The notes below the pieces were generated by a model. The model saw only the letters and a program-made list of their open reading frames with translations, made no database searches and had not been told where the DNA came from. From positions 1-64,000 of the forward strand of contig PAPY01000038.1 of the NCBI GenBank assembly GCA_002709565.1: DNA of 64,000 nt, in the 5' to 3' direction. Below, in pieces: positions 26,208 through 36,636 of this stretch (its first letter is position 1; each line of letters starts with the position of its first letter). The DNA comes from Legionellales bacterium. GTDB lineage: Bacteria; Pseudomonadota; Gammaproteobacteria; UBA1113. A program made the translations under genes and the position numbers.

Positions 26208-26666
26208 TTATCGGCTAATTGAATCAGCGATCTTCTCTAAGATGGTGCGTATTCGCCCCTTTTTCAACTGTTGAGCGGCTATTTTAATGTGTGCCGCTGT
26301 TTCTGGGCTTGCATTAGCGGCGCGATGGACTTTGGGCCCTGGTAAAGGTGCTTCTTCCGGCTGGATGAAATAACTGATTTGGCGCAGGGCCGCGAGACCT
26401 GGCTGGCGGCGTAATTTGGCCAATAAATCAGGAATTTGGTAACGCAGCATCGTTGCAAATGCGGGACTCGTGACGGCCAGCACCATTTCCCCATCGCGAT
26501 AATTAGCAACGCGAATATAGGGATGAACCTCTTCATCGAGAAATTGTTTGAGAAACTCATCTAGGCTGCTAAGCTGGTACACCCGCTCAACAAGATTTCG
26601 AGCAAGGGGATCGTGGCTATCATAGAGACAATCAAGAGATGATTTGGCCTTCTTACGGCGCCTCAT
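26208..26666 (-). CDS. dciA: DUF721 protein, DciA-like helicase loader
   Basis: This 152-aa protein belongs to the DUF721/DciA family. The typical core is visible: VRVAN-like YIRVANYRDGEMVLAV followed by SPAFATMLRYQIPDLLAKLR. DciA loads the replicative helicase DnaB in bacteria without DnaC or DnaI. Its place between lpxC and secA is standard in non-enteric gammaproteobacteria. Beyond the core is a basic, probably helical tail (AAQQLKKGRIRTILEKIA). Confidence 0.8.
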   Translation of the reverse strand: MRRRKKAKSSLDCLYDSHDPLARNLVERVYQLSSLDEFLKQFLDEEVHPYIRVANYRDGEMVLAVTSPAFATMLRYQIPDLLAKLRRQPGLAALRQISYFIQPEEAPLPGPKVHRAANASPETAAHIKIAAQQLKKGRIRTILEKIADSISR

Positions 26667-26673
26667 CCCAGAC

Positions 26674-27621
26674 CTATGCCGGCACCGTCGCTAAAGTACT
26701 GACCAAGGCTGGTTGTAGAAACATAGCTGGTGCCTTTGCTTCGTCCTCAAAGGTCACATATTCCCAAGCCTCTTGGTTAGCCAACAGCGCTTTGATCAAG
26801 GTATTGTTCAAACCATGACCTGATTTGTGACCGCGGAACGTACCAATGATACTAGAACCGAGCAAATATAGATCACCCACCGCATCGAGGATCTTATGGC
26901 GAACGAACTCATCGTCATAACGCAGACCATCTTCGTTCAAAATACGGTAGTCATCCACTACAACTGCGTTGTCTAAGCTACCACCAAGGGCAAGATTCAT
27001 TTCTCGCAAACGCTCATAGTCAGACATAAAGCCATAAGTACGGGCACGACTGACTTCTTTGACAAACGAGGTAGTGGAGAAATCCAGCTCTGCGCGCTGA
27101 GCCCTATCCAAGAAGACAGGATGGTCATAATCGATGGAAAAATCCACCTTGAAGCTATCACTAGGCTCTAGCCAGGCGAACTTATCGCTGCCAGAGGTAT
27201 CAGCCTCTTGGACCATGATTTTTTGTTTGATGCGAATGAAACGTTTGGCTTTGTTTTGTTCTTCAATACCCGCAGATTGGATCAAGAATACAAAAGGCCC
27301 TGCACTACCATCCATAATCGGCAATTCAGGAGCTGTGACGTCCACATAAGCATTATCGATACCCATACCCGCCATCGCTGAGAGCAAATGCTCTACGGTA
27401 GAGATACGTACGTCTCCGGCTGCTAACGTAGTGGCTAATCGAGTATCCCCCACATTCTCAGCGCAGGCTTTGATTTCAACTACTGGATCTAAGTCCGCCC
27501 GACAGAAGACAATCCCGGTATCAACAGGGGCTGGACGCAGGGTAAGATAGACTTTTTTGCCGGTATGTAGACCCACACCGGTGGCGCGGATGATATTCTT
27601 CAGTGTACGTTGTTTGAGCAT
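26674..27621 (-). CDS. lpxC: UDP-3-O-acyl-N-acetylglucosamine deacetylase
   Basis: This 315-aa zinc enzyme catalyses the committed step of lipid A synthesis. Zinc and catalytic residues are visible in [11 protein letters not shown] (His78), [15 protein letters not shown] and [10 protein letters not shown]. The N-terminus [21 protein letters not shown] is typical. It follows ftsZ in the same direction with its own likely promoter in the 108-bp gap. Presence indicates an LPS-bearing outer membrane. Confidence 0.97.
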   Translation of the reverse strand: MLKQRTLKNIIRATGVGLHTGKKVYLTLRPAPVDTGIVFCRADLDPVVEIKACAENVGDTRLATTLAAGDVRISTVEHLLSAMAGMGIDNAYVDVTAPELPIMDGSAGPFVFLIQSAGIEEQNKAKRFIRIKQKIMVQEADTSGSDKFAWLEPSDSFKVDFSIDYDHPVFLDRAQRAELDFSTTSFVKEVSRARTYGFMSDYERLREMNLALGGSLDNAVVVDDYRILNEDGLRYDDEFVRHKILDAVGDLYLLGSSIIGTFRGHKSGHGLNNTLIKALLANQEAWEYVTFEDEAKAPAMFLQPALVSTLATVPA

Positions 27622-27695
27622 TTTATTGCCTTATGTTGTCTCCACCTAGATCGGCGCTCGAAGTACCGACCAGATCTACTGGAATTCTGGCCGGC

Positions 27696-27725
27696 ATTCT
27701 AGCACAAATCTGCGCCTATTGTAAC
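27696..27725 (-). promoter_or_regulatory. Possible lpxC promoter
   Basis: Minus strand GTTACA, 18 bases, TAGAAT, about 75 bp upstream of the lpxC start and just beyond the ftsZ stop. Confidence 0.4.
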
Positions 27726-27729
27726 AGTT

Positions 27730-28878
27730 TTAAGCGGTCTCTTCCTGACGTCGTAAAAAGGCAGGAATATCCAAATAATCAACGTCTTGCGTGGCATTGA
27801 CGACAGTCTTATTGGGGCTCGCCGCAGGCTGTTGACGCATCACCGTAGGGCGCTCTAACTGCTGGTAGTCCATAGAGCCATCACTCTTCATGCTGCCAGA
27901 AATACGGCCCATCGTGCCAGCACCCACTTCGCCGAGACCAGTAACCACCACGGTTACCCGCATTTCGTCGGTCATCTCAGGGTCAATAACGGTACCAACC
28001 ACCACAGTAGCATTCTCAGACGTGAAGCTCTTCACTGCTTCACCCACTTCTTCGAATTCACCGATAGACATATCAAGGCCCGCGGTGATATTCACCAAAA
28101 TACCTCGGGCGCCATTTAAATTCACATCTTCAAGCAATGGGCTTGCAATGGCCGCTTCAGCGGCATCACGTGCACGATTCTCACCTGAAGCAGAACCAGT
28201 ACCCATCATCGCCATGCCCATTTCAGACATCACGGTACGCACGTCCGCAAAGTCGACGTTAATAAGACCAGGACGGGTTATCAGCTCAGCAATACCTTGC
28301 ACGGCACCGTGTAATACATTGTTGGCAGCCTTGAAGGCATTTAGCAACGAAATATTTTTGCCGAGTACGCTCAATAGTTTGTTGTTAGGAATAGTAATCA
28401 ATGAATCCACATATTGACTCAATTCACGAATACCATCATCAGCAACTTGTAAGCGTTTACGCCCTTCAAACGAAAATGGTCGCGTCACAACTGCAACAGT
28501 CAACACATCCATTTCTTTGGCAATCTTAGCGACAACAGGCGCTGAACCGGTACCCGTACCACCGCCCATGCCCGCAGTGATAAAGACCATGTCCGCGCCG
28601 GTTAAAAATTCGCGAATTTTTTCGATGTCTTCTTCTGCAGATTGGCGACCTACTTCTGGGTTTGCACCCGCGCCAAGACCTTTTGTGATTTGTTCACCTA
28701 ACTGCATGCTCGGTGCACTGGAATTCATTAACGCTTGCGCGTCTGTATTTGCAATCAAAAACTCAACACCCTCGATGCGTTCAGACACCATGTGCTCAAC
28801 AGCGTTACCGCCACCGCCACCAACGCCGAATACTTTAATCACTGCACCGCGAGCATTATCGTCCATCACTTCAAACAT
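27730..28878 (-). CDS. ftsZ: Cell division GTPase FtsZ
   Basis: This 382-aa tubulin homologue forms the division ring. GTP-binding motifs are complete: GVGGGGGNAV, the tubulin signature GMGGGTGTGSAP and the T7-loop region with NVDFADVRTVM. The conserved tail DYLDIPAFLRRQ binds FtsA and ZipA. I chose the ATG at 28878, which has AAGGAG at normal distance; the ATG at 28884 directly abuts that ribosome site. It lies downstream of ftsQ-ftsA in one operon. Confidence 0.97.
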   Translation of the reverse strand: MFEVMDDNARGAVIKVFGVGGGGGNAVEHMVSERIEGVEFLIANTDAQALMNSSAPSMQLGEQITKGLGAGANPEVGRQSAEEDIEKIREFLTGADMVFITAGMGGGTGTGSAPVVAKIAKEMDVLTVAVVTRPFSFEGRKRLQVADDGIRELSQYVDSLITIPNNKLLSVLGKNISLLNAFKAANNVLHGAVQGIAELITRPGLINVDFADVRTVMSEMGMAMMGTGSASGENRARDAAEAAIASPLLEDVNLNGARGILVNITAGLDMSIGEFEEVGEAVKSFTSENATVVVGTVIDPEMTDEMRVTVVVTGLGEVGAGTMGRISGSMKSDGSMDYQQLERPTVMRQQPAASPNKTVVNATQDVDYLDIPAFLRRQEETA

Positions 28879-28910
28879 TATCATCTCCTTAAAAAAATTG
28901 TTCTAAACTG

Positions 28911-30152
28911 TTAAAAATTACCTTGAAACCAACTGCGCATTTTGCCAAACATTGACTTCATACTGTTACTCATCATCACTTCTGGTGGACGATGACGTTG
29001 TTGCTGTTGCTCCAACCCATACAGCAACAAACCAGCCCCTGTTGCGTATATTGGGTTACGCACGACTTCTGCCATCCCAGAAACATGTTGCGGAATACCC
29101 ATACGAACAGGTGCATTAAACACCGCTTCGGCAAGCTCAATTGCACCGGGTACTTTAGACGCACCACCGGTTAACACTAATCCCGCTGGGATCAAATCTT
29201 CAAACCCACTACGACGCAATTCCGCTTGGACCAACGCAAATAATTCATCATAACGGGGTTCTACCACTTCCGCTAAGACTTTGCGTGGCAAGCGACGACC
29301 TGGGCGCTCACCCACACTAGGAACTTCAAGCATCTCGCTGGCATTGGCCATGCTTACTAACGCGCAAGCATGTTGTAATTTGATTTGTTCTGCAGCCTGG
29401 GTCGGCGTACGTAATGCCACCGCAATATCGTTTGTGACTTGATCGCCCGCGATGGGGATCACTGCTGTATGGCGAATCGCACCGTCAGTAAAGATAGCAA
29501 TATCCGTCGTACCACCACCAATATCAATCATACACACACCGAGTTCTTTTTCGTCTTCGGTGAGTACAGAATAGCTAGATGCTAATTGTTCGAGAATAAT
29601 ATCTGCGACTTCTAAACCGCAACGGCGAACGCATTTATAGATGTTTTGGGCAGCACTGACAGACCCCGTTACCATGTGTACTTTAGATTCCAAACGTACC
29701 CCACTCATACCCACAGGTTCGCGAATACCATCCATATTATCAAGGATAAACTCTTGTGGTAGGACATGAAGAATTTGTTGGTCTGCAGGGATAGCAACGG
29801 CTTTGGCCGCATCAATCACGCGGTTAAGATCCGCGGGAGAAACTTCATTATCACGAATGGCAACTATTCCGTGAGAATTTAAACTGTTGATGTGACTACC
29901 CGCAATACCGGTGTAGGCAGAATGAATTTGGCAACCCGCCATCAATTCTGCTTCTTCTACCGCCCGTTGAATGGATTGCACGGTTGACTCGATATTAACC
30001 ACAACGCCGCGCTTCAAACCCCGTGACGGATGGGAACCAAAACCAATGACATCGATACGTCCATCAAGGCTCACTTCACCCACCAAGGCAACAATCTTGG
30101 AGGTCCCAATATCCAATCCGACGATTAGATTTTTTTCTATTTTCTTTGCCAT
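28911..30152 (-). CDS. ftsA: Cell division actin-like protein FtsA
   Basis: This 413-aa actin-family ATPase anchors FtsZ to the membrane. Phosphate-binding motifs are GLDIGTSKIVAL at the N-terminus and MIDIGGGTTDIAIF mid-protein, and VLTGGASKVPG lies near the end. The C-terminal amphipathic helix (MFGKMRSWFQGNF) is the membrane tether. It sits 32 bp upstream of ftsZ, with GGAG upstream of its ATG. Confidence 0.97.
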   Translation of the reverse strand: MAKKIEKNLIVGLDIGTSKIVALVGEVSLDGRIDVIGFGSHPSRGLKRGVVVNIESTVQSIQRAVEEAELMAGCQIHSAYTGIAGSHINSLNSHGIVAIRDNEVSPADLNRVIDAAKAVAIPADQQILHVLPQEFILDNMDGIREPVGMSGVRLESKVHMVTGSVSAAQNIYKCVRRCGLEVADIILEQLASSYSVLTEDEKELGVCMIDIGGGTTDIAIFTDGAIRHTAVIPIAGDQVTNDIAVALRTPTQAAEQIKLQHACALVSMANASEMLEVPSVGERPGRRLPRKVLAEVVEPRYDELFALVQAELRRSGFEDLIPAGLVLTGGASKVPGAIELAEAVFNAPVRMGIPQHVSGMAEVVRNPIYATGAGLLLYGLEQQQQRHRPPEVMMSNSMKSMFGKMRSWFQGNF

Positions 30153-30185
30153 TTAATTTTCATCTCCTGCCCTGGGCACTATTGT

Positions 30186-30953
30186 CTAAGCCTGCTTCGC
30201 ACCGCGCCACCGTACCGCCATACCATGGGGGTAACGCAAATCTACATACACCACATCATCATCACGACCGTCAATGACTTTGGGGTATGCCTTCACAAAC
30301 CGCGTAACACGTTCATTCACATCGCTGTGACCAATGACCACTTCTAGGCCATTTGATAATTTCATCCGCCATGCATTGCGTGGACTTAAGCGTAATTCGG
30401 TTACGGTTAACCCCAGCGGCTGTAACTGTTGGCTTATTGTATTGAATTCTCGGAATACTTCTAGCTCTTGACCCGCCGGACCGGTCAATTTTGGCAAGTT
30501 TTTTTGGGTATCACCCTTGAGCGGGGTAAAAACTTCACCACTGTTGGTTAAAATGCTGTCTTTGTTCCAATTTGCCGCTGCTTGTTTCTCATTTATGTGT
30601 ATGACTAACTTGTCAGGCCAGACGCGTTTGACGTCGGCTTTCGCCACCCACGGCAGTTGTTCCACATGGTGTTTGATTTTATTCATCTTCATGGCAAAGA
30701 AACCATGATCCGTATCAGGCACCACCACATCTTGCAGCGCTTGCCGATTGATATGAGGATACTCCCCTGTCACTTTGACCGTGTTAATCGGAAACCATGA
30801 CGCACTCATGAAGTGGAGATAAATCCACAAGCAGGCAACCAGTAACAACAGAGCGATAGAAAGTTTGGTAACTCGAGGCGAGCGCCAAGGCCGTTGGCTA
30901 TTCCCTTGCCCCCGTGTGGCTTGGTATCGGTTGACGTCGGTGTAATTGGACAT
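30186..30953 (-). CDS. ftsQ: Cell division protein FtsQ
   Basis: This 255-aa bitopic inner-membrane protein has a cytoplasmic tail, one membrane helix (ALLLLVACLWIYLHF, about residues 34-50), a POTRA domain (FPINTVKVTGEYPHIN) and a beta domain ending RYPHGMAVRW. It links the Z-ring to septal peptidoglycan synthesis through FtsB and FtsL. Normally preceded by ddl; here the upstream neighbour is a methyltransferase on the other strand, so ftsQAZ must have a promoter in the gap 30954-31170 or within it. Confidence 0.93.
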   Translation of the reverse strand: MSNYTDVNRYQATRGQGNSQRPWRSPRVTKLSIALLLLVACLWIYLHFMSASWFPINTVKVTGEYPHINRQALQDVVVPDTDHGFFAMKMNKIKHHVEQLPWVAKADVKRVWPDKLVIHINEKQAAANWNKDSILTNSGEVFTPLKGDTQKNLPKLTGPAGQELEVFREFNTISQQLQPLGLTVTELRLSPRNAWRMKLSNGLEVVIGHSDVNERVTRFVKAYPKVIDGRDDDVVYVDLRYPHGMAVRWRGAKQA

Positions 30954-31170
30954 CCTAATCTAACTCACTTTTCCTTGCTCGCTCTTTCCCTAAGCGGCGT
31001 TATTGTCTCTTCTATGGCCAAAAATTGACAAAAAACCTGAAATCTTTCATCAACTTACAAAAATTAACCATTTGAGCAAAATATGTCAACCCCTTAGGGG
31101 GAAATAATTGGAATTAATCACTACATGTTGTATTTTTGTCGGCAATGGTACAAGTAGGAGTGCATCAACA

Positions 31171-31974
31171 ATGACCAAACCCAATGCCCATGACGTCGAA
31201 AAAATCATTGCTGAGTATACTGAGGAGTATTGTTATATCCTCGAGTTAGCCTACGGTCCTGGTTTAATGTCTGAAGGGGGTGCTGAGGCGATTGAGTCAA
31301 TGTTCGAACATATCACATTGGATGGCACAAAAGCATTAGACATTGGTGCAGGACTTGGCGGTGTTGCCCATTACCTTGTGCAACAGTACGCGATGCATAT
31401 CACCGGTCTTGAAATTAATCCGTGGATGGTGGCTGAAGCCGGTCGACGTGTGACACCTGAACTAAAAGACAAACTCGACTTTGTCGCTTACAGTGATCCA
31501 GACACGTTGCCGTTTGGGGATGGCTTATTTGATATTGTTTACAGCAAAGGTGTATTAACGCATATTGCTGACAAAACTTCATTGTTTAACGAAGTGCACC
31601 GCACCTTAGATGCGGATGGACATTTCGTTATTAATGATTGGTTGAGTCCCACTGATGGCCAATGGGGTCCTATCATGCAATCAATGTGTGAGCTTGAAGA
31701 TTTGACTATTTATGGTGTATCACCCACACACTATATCAAACTGCTCAATGATGCGGGTTTCAAGGTGCTGCATCAAAATAACCGCAGCCCTGCACATCAG
31801 CGCTATAACGCCGATATTGCTGCCCGCCTCAGTGAACCTGCCAATGCCAAAGAATGCCAAGAGCGGTTTGGTCATGACGCCTGGCAAGAGTCCAAAGAAT
31901 CCTATGCTTTAATCGCCAAAGCCATCGAGGCAGGTGAATTGCTGGTGTATGAGTTCGTGGCTAGTCGCCAATAA
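31171..31974 (+). CDS. SAM methyltransferase, phosphoethanolamine-N-methyltransferase-like
   Basis: This 267-aa class I methyltransferase has SAM motif I ALDIGAGLGGVAHYL, a following acidic motif GLEINPWM and a post-motif DIVYSKGVLTHI. The preceding YGPGLMSEGG, the YSK...HI motif and the length resemble the phosphoethanolamine methyltransferases (PMT) that make phosphocholine for phosphatidylcholine. From memory of the Plasmodium enzyme, its catalytic His seems kept (THIADK) while the Tyr of the Tyr-His pair appears replaced by Leu, so substrate is uncertain. The ATG at 31171 has AGGAG ten bases upstream. The gene is on the strand opposite to the division genes, occupies the usual ddl position and overlaps the murB 3' end by 14 bases. 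Confidence 0.75.
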   Translation: MTKPNAHDVEKIIAEYTEEYCYILELAYGPGLMSEGGAEAIESMFEHITLDGTKALDIGAGLGGVAHYLVQQYAMHITGLEINPWMVAEAGRRVTPELKDKLDFVAYSDPDTLPFGDGLFDIVYSKGVLTHIADKTSLFNEVHRTLDADGHFVINDWLSPTDGQWGPIMQSMCELEDLTIYGVSPTHYIKLLNDAGFKVLHQNNRSPAHQRYNADIAARLSEPANAKECQERFGHDAWQESKESYALIAKAIEAGELLVYEFVASRQ

Positions 31975-32854
31975 TGTGCACTTCTGGGATTAAACACACC
32001 CCGTGGGCGGCTTCAACTTCCTGGCGCACATGATTAATGAGTTGTTCGATGTCAGCAGCACTTGCATTACCGTCATTAACGATGAAGTTGGCATGTTTTG
32101 GTGAAACTCTCGCACCACCAATCGCGTAGTTTTTGAGGCCACAAGCTTCAATTAAGCGCGCGGAATGATCCCCTGGCGGATTACGGAAAACCGATCCGCA
32201 ACTGGGCTCACCGGTAGGTTGCGTTGAGGCACGGCGGTCGAGTAATTCGCGAATTTGTTGCAAGGATTTATCTTTGTCGCCGGGGCTTAATTGAAAATAC
32301 CCCGCTAAAAACCACTCATCCGCAGGTTTAACCACACTGCGATAGGCAATTTCAAATTCATCCGGTGTGCGTTCGATAATCTCACCCTTGCGGTTCACTG
32401 TTTCAACTTTGATAACATGGTTCCAGGTTTCGCCACCAAAACAACCCGCATTCATTGCTAACGCGCCACCGATCGTGCCTGGCACGCCGGCAAGAAATTC
32501 TACCCCGGTTAAACTATTACGCGCACAACCCCGTGCCGCTTTGGCACAAGCAACGCCGGCTTCGATACGCACAATATTATCGGTAACTTTATCAAAGCCC
32601 GTCAAACGCCCTTGTGTCGCGATAACAACAGCTGCAACCCCACAGTCGCGCACCAATAAATTACTGCCTAAACCAATCCAAATAATGGGTAAACGCTCAG
32701 GCACTTGCGTCAAAAAATCCGCTAAGTCATGGGCATCCGCTGGCCGGTATAAATACGTTGCCGGGCCACCCACACGCCAAGAAGTGTAATCTGATAACGA
32801 GATATTCTCATGTAGTTCGCCACGGATAGGCTTGTCGATAATGATTTTACTCAT
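31961..32854 (-). CDS. murB: UDP-N-acetylenolpyruvoylglucosamine reductase
   Basis: This FAD enzyme of about 297 aa reduces UDP-GlcNAc-enolpyruvate to UDP-MurNAc. FAD-binding motifs are [23 protein letters not shown] and [21 protein letters not shown]; the catalytic region GSVFRNPPG and the Glu in LIPEVHIIG are present. It is the short type (type II) lacking the enteric insertion. The ATG at 32854 overlaps the murC end by eight bases. The 3' end overlaps the convergent methyltransferase gene. Confidence 0.96.
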   Translation of the reverse strand: MSKIIIDKPIRGELHENISLSDYTSWRVGGPATYLYRPADAHDLADFLTQVPERLPIIWIGLGSNLLVRDCGVAAVVIATQGRLTGFDKVTDNIVRIEAGVACAKAARGCARNSLTGVEFLAGVPGTIGGALAMNAGCFGGETWNHVIKVETVNRKGEIIERTPDEFEIAYRSVVKPADEWFLAGYFQLSPGDKDKSLQQIRELLDRRASTQPTGEPSCGSVFRNPPGDHSARLIEACGLKNYAIGGARVSPKHANFIVNDGNASAADIEQLINHVRQEVEAAHGVCLIPEVHIIGD

Positions 32855-34295
32855 GATTATCCGCTTCAATCTTCAATTCAATGGCAGCCAGGCGTGTAGC
32901 GACATTACCAATATCCCCTGCCCCTTGAGTTAATAAAATATCTCCATCTTTTAACACATTGGCCAGAGTCCCTGGTAACGCTTCAACATTGCCGACAAAA
33001 ATGGGGTCGACTTTACCCCGTTGGCGAATGGTTCGGCATAGACTGCGGCTGTCGGCGCCTTTGATCGGCTCTTCACCGGCAGAGTACACATCTAGCATCA
33101 ACAAGACATCCACATCTGCAAGTACTTGAGCAAAGTCATCAAATAAATCATGGGTACGACTATAACGATGGGGTTGATACGCCATCACTAAACGCCGCTC
33201 GGGCCAGGCTTGGCGCACAGCAGAAATGGTTGCTAAAACTTCGCGGGGATGATGACCATAATCATCTACCAATGTCACTTGCCCCTGGCGCGTTTGATAG
33301 TCACCGTAGATCTGAAAACGCCGGCCAATGCCTTGAAAATTCTCGAGTGATTGCGCAATCGCGGTATCAGACACACCTAATTCCGTGGCTACTGCAATTG
33401 CCGCTAAGGCATTCAATACATTGTGTTCACCGGGCAAATTCAAGGTAACCGTTAACGGCTCTCGCTCCGGACGCAATACAGTGAAATGGTTTTTGGTGCA
33501 ATCATGGCGCATATCCACCGCACGTATATCCGCATCATCGGCAAAGCCGTAGGTAATAATCGGCCGGGAAATTTGCGGTAAGATTTGTCGTACAATAGGA
33601 TCATCAACACACAGCACGGCTAACCCATAAAACGGCAAATGGTGCAAAAACTCAATAAACGTCTGTTGTAATTTGCCAAAATCACCGCCATAAGTCCCCA
33701 TATGATCGGCATCAATATTAGTGACAATGGCATTGACGGGTTTTAAATTCAAAAACGACGCATCACTTTCGTCAGCTTCGGCCACCAAATAACGACTGGC
33801 CCCTAGTCGTGCATTCGTTCCCGCACTATTCAAACGCCCACCAATCACAAAGGTCGGATCTAAATCGCCTTCTGCCAATAAACTCGCGACTAAACTCGTG
33901 GTCGTAGTTTTGCCGTGGGTACCGGCAACTGCAATACCATGACGAAAACGCATAAGTTCCGCTAACATCTCGGCCCGTTGCACCACAGGGATGCGGTTTT
34001 GTTTCGCCGCTTCAATTTCAGGGTTATCGGCATGAATAGCAGTAGACACCACCACAACATCAGCATTGGCAACATTATCCCGTTGATGACCAATCATTAA
34101 TTTAGCGCCGAGTTTTTGTAGGTGTTGGGTGACGGGGTTTTCACGAATATCCGAGCCAGAGATCTCATAGCCCATATTCAATAAGACTTCGGCGATGCCT
34201 CCCATACCTGAGCCGCCGATGCCGACAAAATGAATTCGGCGCACTCGCCCCATGGCAGCATCACATTGCTGCTCGTATTTAGTGTTTGTTGGCAC
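32847..34295 (-). CDS. murC: UDP-N-acetylmuramate--L-alanine ligase
   Basis: This 482-aa Mur ligase adds L-Ala to UDP-MurNAc. It has the N-terminal [18 protein letters not shown] motif, ATP-binding [19 protein letters not shown] and the C-terminal domain with [14 protein letters not shown] at 34295 overlapping the murG end by 17 bases is the likely start; an internal ATG 14 codons later ([11 protein letters not shown]) is an alternative. Confidence 0.96.
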   Translation of the reverse strand: MPTNTKYEQQCDAAMGRVRRIHFVGIGGSGMGGIAEVLLNMGYEISGSDIRENPVTQHLQKLGAKLMIGHQRDNVANADVVVVSTAIHADNPEIEAAKQNRIPVVQRAEMLAELMRFRHGIAVAGTHGKTTTTSLVASLLAEGDLDPTFVIGGRLNSAGTNARLGASRYLVAEADESDASFLNLKPVNAIVTNIDADHMGTYGGDFGKLQQTFIEFLHHLPFYGLAVLCVDDPIVRQILPQISRPIITYGFADDADIRAVDMRHDCTKNHFTVLRPEREPLTVTLNLPGEHNVLNALAAIAVATELGVSDTAIAQSLENFQGIGRRFQIYGDYQTRQGQVTLVDDYGHHPREVLATISAVRQAWPERRLVMAYQPHRYSRTHDLFDDFAQVLADVDVLLMLDVYSAGEEPIKGADSRSLCRTIRQRGKVDPIFVGNVEALPGTLANVLKDGDILLTQGAGDIGNVATRLAAIELKIEADNHE

Positions 34296-35367
34296 CCATG
34301 GCTCCTAAGCATTGTTCTACAACCCGCTTGGTCGCGTCCTTGTTGCCAAGCGCATAAGCAGCTTGGGCCATTTGGGTGAGTTCGTTACGGTCCTCAGCAT
34401 ACGTCATGATTTGCTGAGCAATATCTTCGGCTGAAATCGTGCGTTGCGGCATAATGATCGCAGCCCCGGTATTTTGTAAAAATTTAGCATTAACGGTTTG
34501 GTGATCATCTACTGCGGTGGGATAAGGGATCAAAATACTCCCCACTCCTGCTGCGGTTAATTCACTCACCGTCGTAGCGCCCGCGCGACAGATGACTAAG
34601 TCTGCCCAAGCGTAGGCTTCTGCCATGTTATCCATGAATGGTTCCACACGAGCCTCTACTCCGACACCAATATAAGCTTGTTTAGTCGTACCTAATTGCA
34701 GCGTGCCGGATTGATGCCAAATATGGGGTTGTTTATCCTTGGGGATCTTGTTGATGGCCATGGGCATGATTTTATTCAGCACTTCAGCGCCCTGACTACC
34801 GCCTAAGATTAATACCCGCAAGCCATTGTCATGGCCAGGAATGCGTGTTGAGGGATCGGGTAACTCACAAATACTACGACGCACAGGATTACCCGTATAG
34901 GTAATGTGTTTTTTGGCTTTGAAGGCACCGGGAAAAGATTCACAGACTGAGCTGGCAAGGCGGGATAAGACTTTGTTGGTTAAACCTGGGATAGTGTTTT
35001 GTTCATGAATTACCAGAGGAATTCGCAATAACCAGGCGGCTAAACCACCAGGGCCACTGACGTAACCACCCATGCCAATAACTAAATCTGGGTCAATAGA
35101 CTTGATAAGTGCTTTGGCTCGGCGCACCGCCTTAAATAAGCGAAACGGGGCTGTTAGTTTGCGTTTAAGCCCCTTGCCGCGGATGGCAGCAATTTCAAGC
35201 ACGTGGAGCTCAATTTCTGCCTTGGGGACGAGTTTAAATTCGAGGCCTTGTTTGGTACCCAACCAGACCACTTCATGGCCTTGTTGCTTGAGCTCATCGG
35301 CGATGGCTAATGCCGGAAAGATATGGCCTCCGGTGCCACCGGCCATGATGAGGATCCTTTTTTTCAT
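34279..35367 (-). CDS. murG: Lipid II synthase MurG
   Basis: This 362-aa GT-B glycosyltransferase adds GlcNAc to lipid I at the inner leaflet. Motifs [46 protein letters not shown] and the UDP-GlcNAc-binding [11 protein letters not shown] are all present. Normal length. Overlaps murC at its end and follows ftsW by 81 bp. Confidence 0.97.
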   Translation of the reverse strand: MKKRILIMAGGTGGHIFPALAIADELKQQGHEVVWLGTKQGLEFKLVPKAEIELHVLEIAAIRGKGLKRKLTAPFRLFKAVRRAKALIKSIDPDLVIGMGGYVSGPGGLAAWLLRIPLVIHEQNTIPGLTNKVLSRLASSVCESFPGAFKAKKHITYTGNPVRRSICELPDPSTRIPGHDNGLRVLILGGSQGAEVLNKIMPMAINKIPKDKQPHIWHQSGTLQLGTTKQAYIGVGVEARVEPFMDNMAEAYAWADLVICRAGATTVSELTAAGVGSILIPYPTAVDDHQTVNAKFLQNTGAAIIMPQRTISAEDIAQQIMTYAEDRNELTQMAQAAYALGNKDATKRVVEQCLGAMGANKH

Positions 35368-35448
35368 GTTTCACTGCCCTATAAAGTCTTACCCAGTCTC
35401 GCCATAAATAGTAGCCCATTTAGGGAGATTTTTGAACCAGCAATTTGC

Positions 35449-36636
35449 CTATAACATGTACTTAGACGACATCGCAAATTGCTCGACCCGAGCTTCGTAG
35501 TCAATCCGCAAAATGATGCCTAAAACTGCACACATAATCAACACACTACTGCCGCCATAGCTCATGAGTGGCAAGGTCAAGCCTTTGGTGGGCAGCATGC
35601 CGGCATTGACGCCGATATTGATCATAGCCTGCAAACCTATCCATAGGGCGAAGCCATAGGCCATGAAAGCAGCAAAAAGGCTGCCCTGATGTTGGGCACG
35701 GCGGCCAATCAGCAAGACTCGACTCACCAGCAAGGCAAACAAGCCCAGTACCGCGAGCATGCCCACCAGGCCAAGTTCTTCTGCCAAGACAGCAAACAGG
35801 AAATCTGTATGGGCTTCGGGGAGGTAGAAGAGTTTTTGGATACTGTCGCCCAAGCCAACCCCAAACCAGCTGCCACGACCAAATGCAATCAGGGATTGGG
35901 TTAATTGATAGCCGCTGCCGAATTGATTGGCCCAGGGGTGGAGGAATGTTGTGAGACGCTCAACACGGTAGCTGGACGAAAACGCCAATACGCCCATGGC
36001 ACCGCCCACAACTAGCAACAACAGAACAAAATAACGAAACCGCACGCCGGCTAAGAACATCATTCCAAGTGCTGTAGCCATTATGACAACAGCGGCACCA
36101 AAATCCGGTTCCGCCAGCAATAACACAGCCACCACACTCAATACAATCATGGGTTTTATAAAGCCCATAGCATGAGTTTTGATAGCGTCTTGGAAGCGTT
36201 CTAAATAACTAGCAAGGTAAATGATAACGAACAGTTTTGCGAGTTCAGAGACTTGCATACCAATGGGGCCAACACCAATCCAACGGGTGGAGCCATTCAC
36301 ATGGTGACCAATACCGGGGATCAGTACAAGCAATAATGCTGCTAATGCGATTAATAACAACGTGCCACTTGCCCGTTGCCATTTATCAATTTCAACCCGA
36401 AAAATAAAACACGCCAAGCCTATGCCTAACAGCAAGTGCGCGCTTTGGCGGAACAAATAATGAAACGGCTGGCCATATTGTCTGTCGGATATCACCATGG
36501 ATGCAGACGCCACCATGACCACACCGAATATGATTAAACCTACAGCGGCTAGCACCAACCAGCCATCGTAGAAGCGAATGGGCTTGAGTTTGTCCGCGCC
36601 CATACTGGCTGAAGCCGTCCGTGTATTAGCTCTCAT
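35449..36636 (-). CDS. ftsW: Septal peptidoglycan glycosyltransferase FtsW
   Basis: This SEDS-family membrane protein of about 395 aa has ten predicted helices and polymerises lipid II at the septum together with FtsI. Family motifs include the periplasmic loop HPWANQFGSGYQLTQSLIA and GLTLPLMSYGGSS near the end. The open frame extends 25 codons further upstream, but the ATG at 36636 overlaps the murD stop by 11 bases and fits the family N-terminus. Confidence 0.96.
   Translation of the reverse strand: MRANTRTASASMGADKLKPIRFYDGWLVLAAVGLIIFGVVMVASASMVISDRQYGQPFHYLFRQSAHLLLGIGLACFIFRVEIDKWQRASGTLLLIALAALLLVLIPGIGHHVNGSTRWIGVGPIGMQVSELAKLFVIIYLASYLERFQDAIKTHAMGFIKPMIVLSVVAVLLLAEPDFGAAVVIMATALGMMFLAGVRFRYFVLLLLVVGGAMGVLAFSSSYRVERLTTFLHPWANQFGSGYQLTQSLIAFGRGSWFGVGLGDSIQKLFYLPEAHTDFLFAVLAEELGLVGMLAVLGLFALLVSRVLLIGRRAQHQGSLFAAFMAYGFALWIGLQAMINIGVNAGMLPTKGLTLPLMSYGGSSVLIMCAVLGIILRIDYEARVEQFAMSSKYML

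Noticed and set aside
30954-31170. Hidden or truncated ddl gene
   Set aside because: The gap is only about 217 bp and no Ddl-like motif is readable in any frame.
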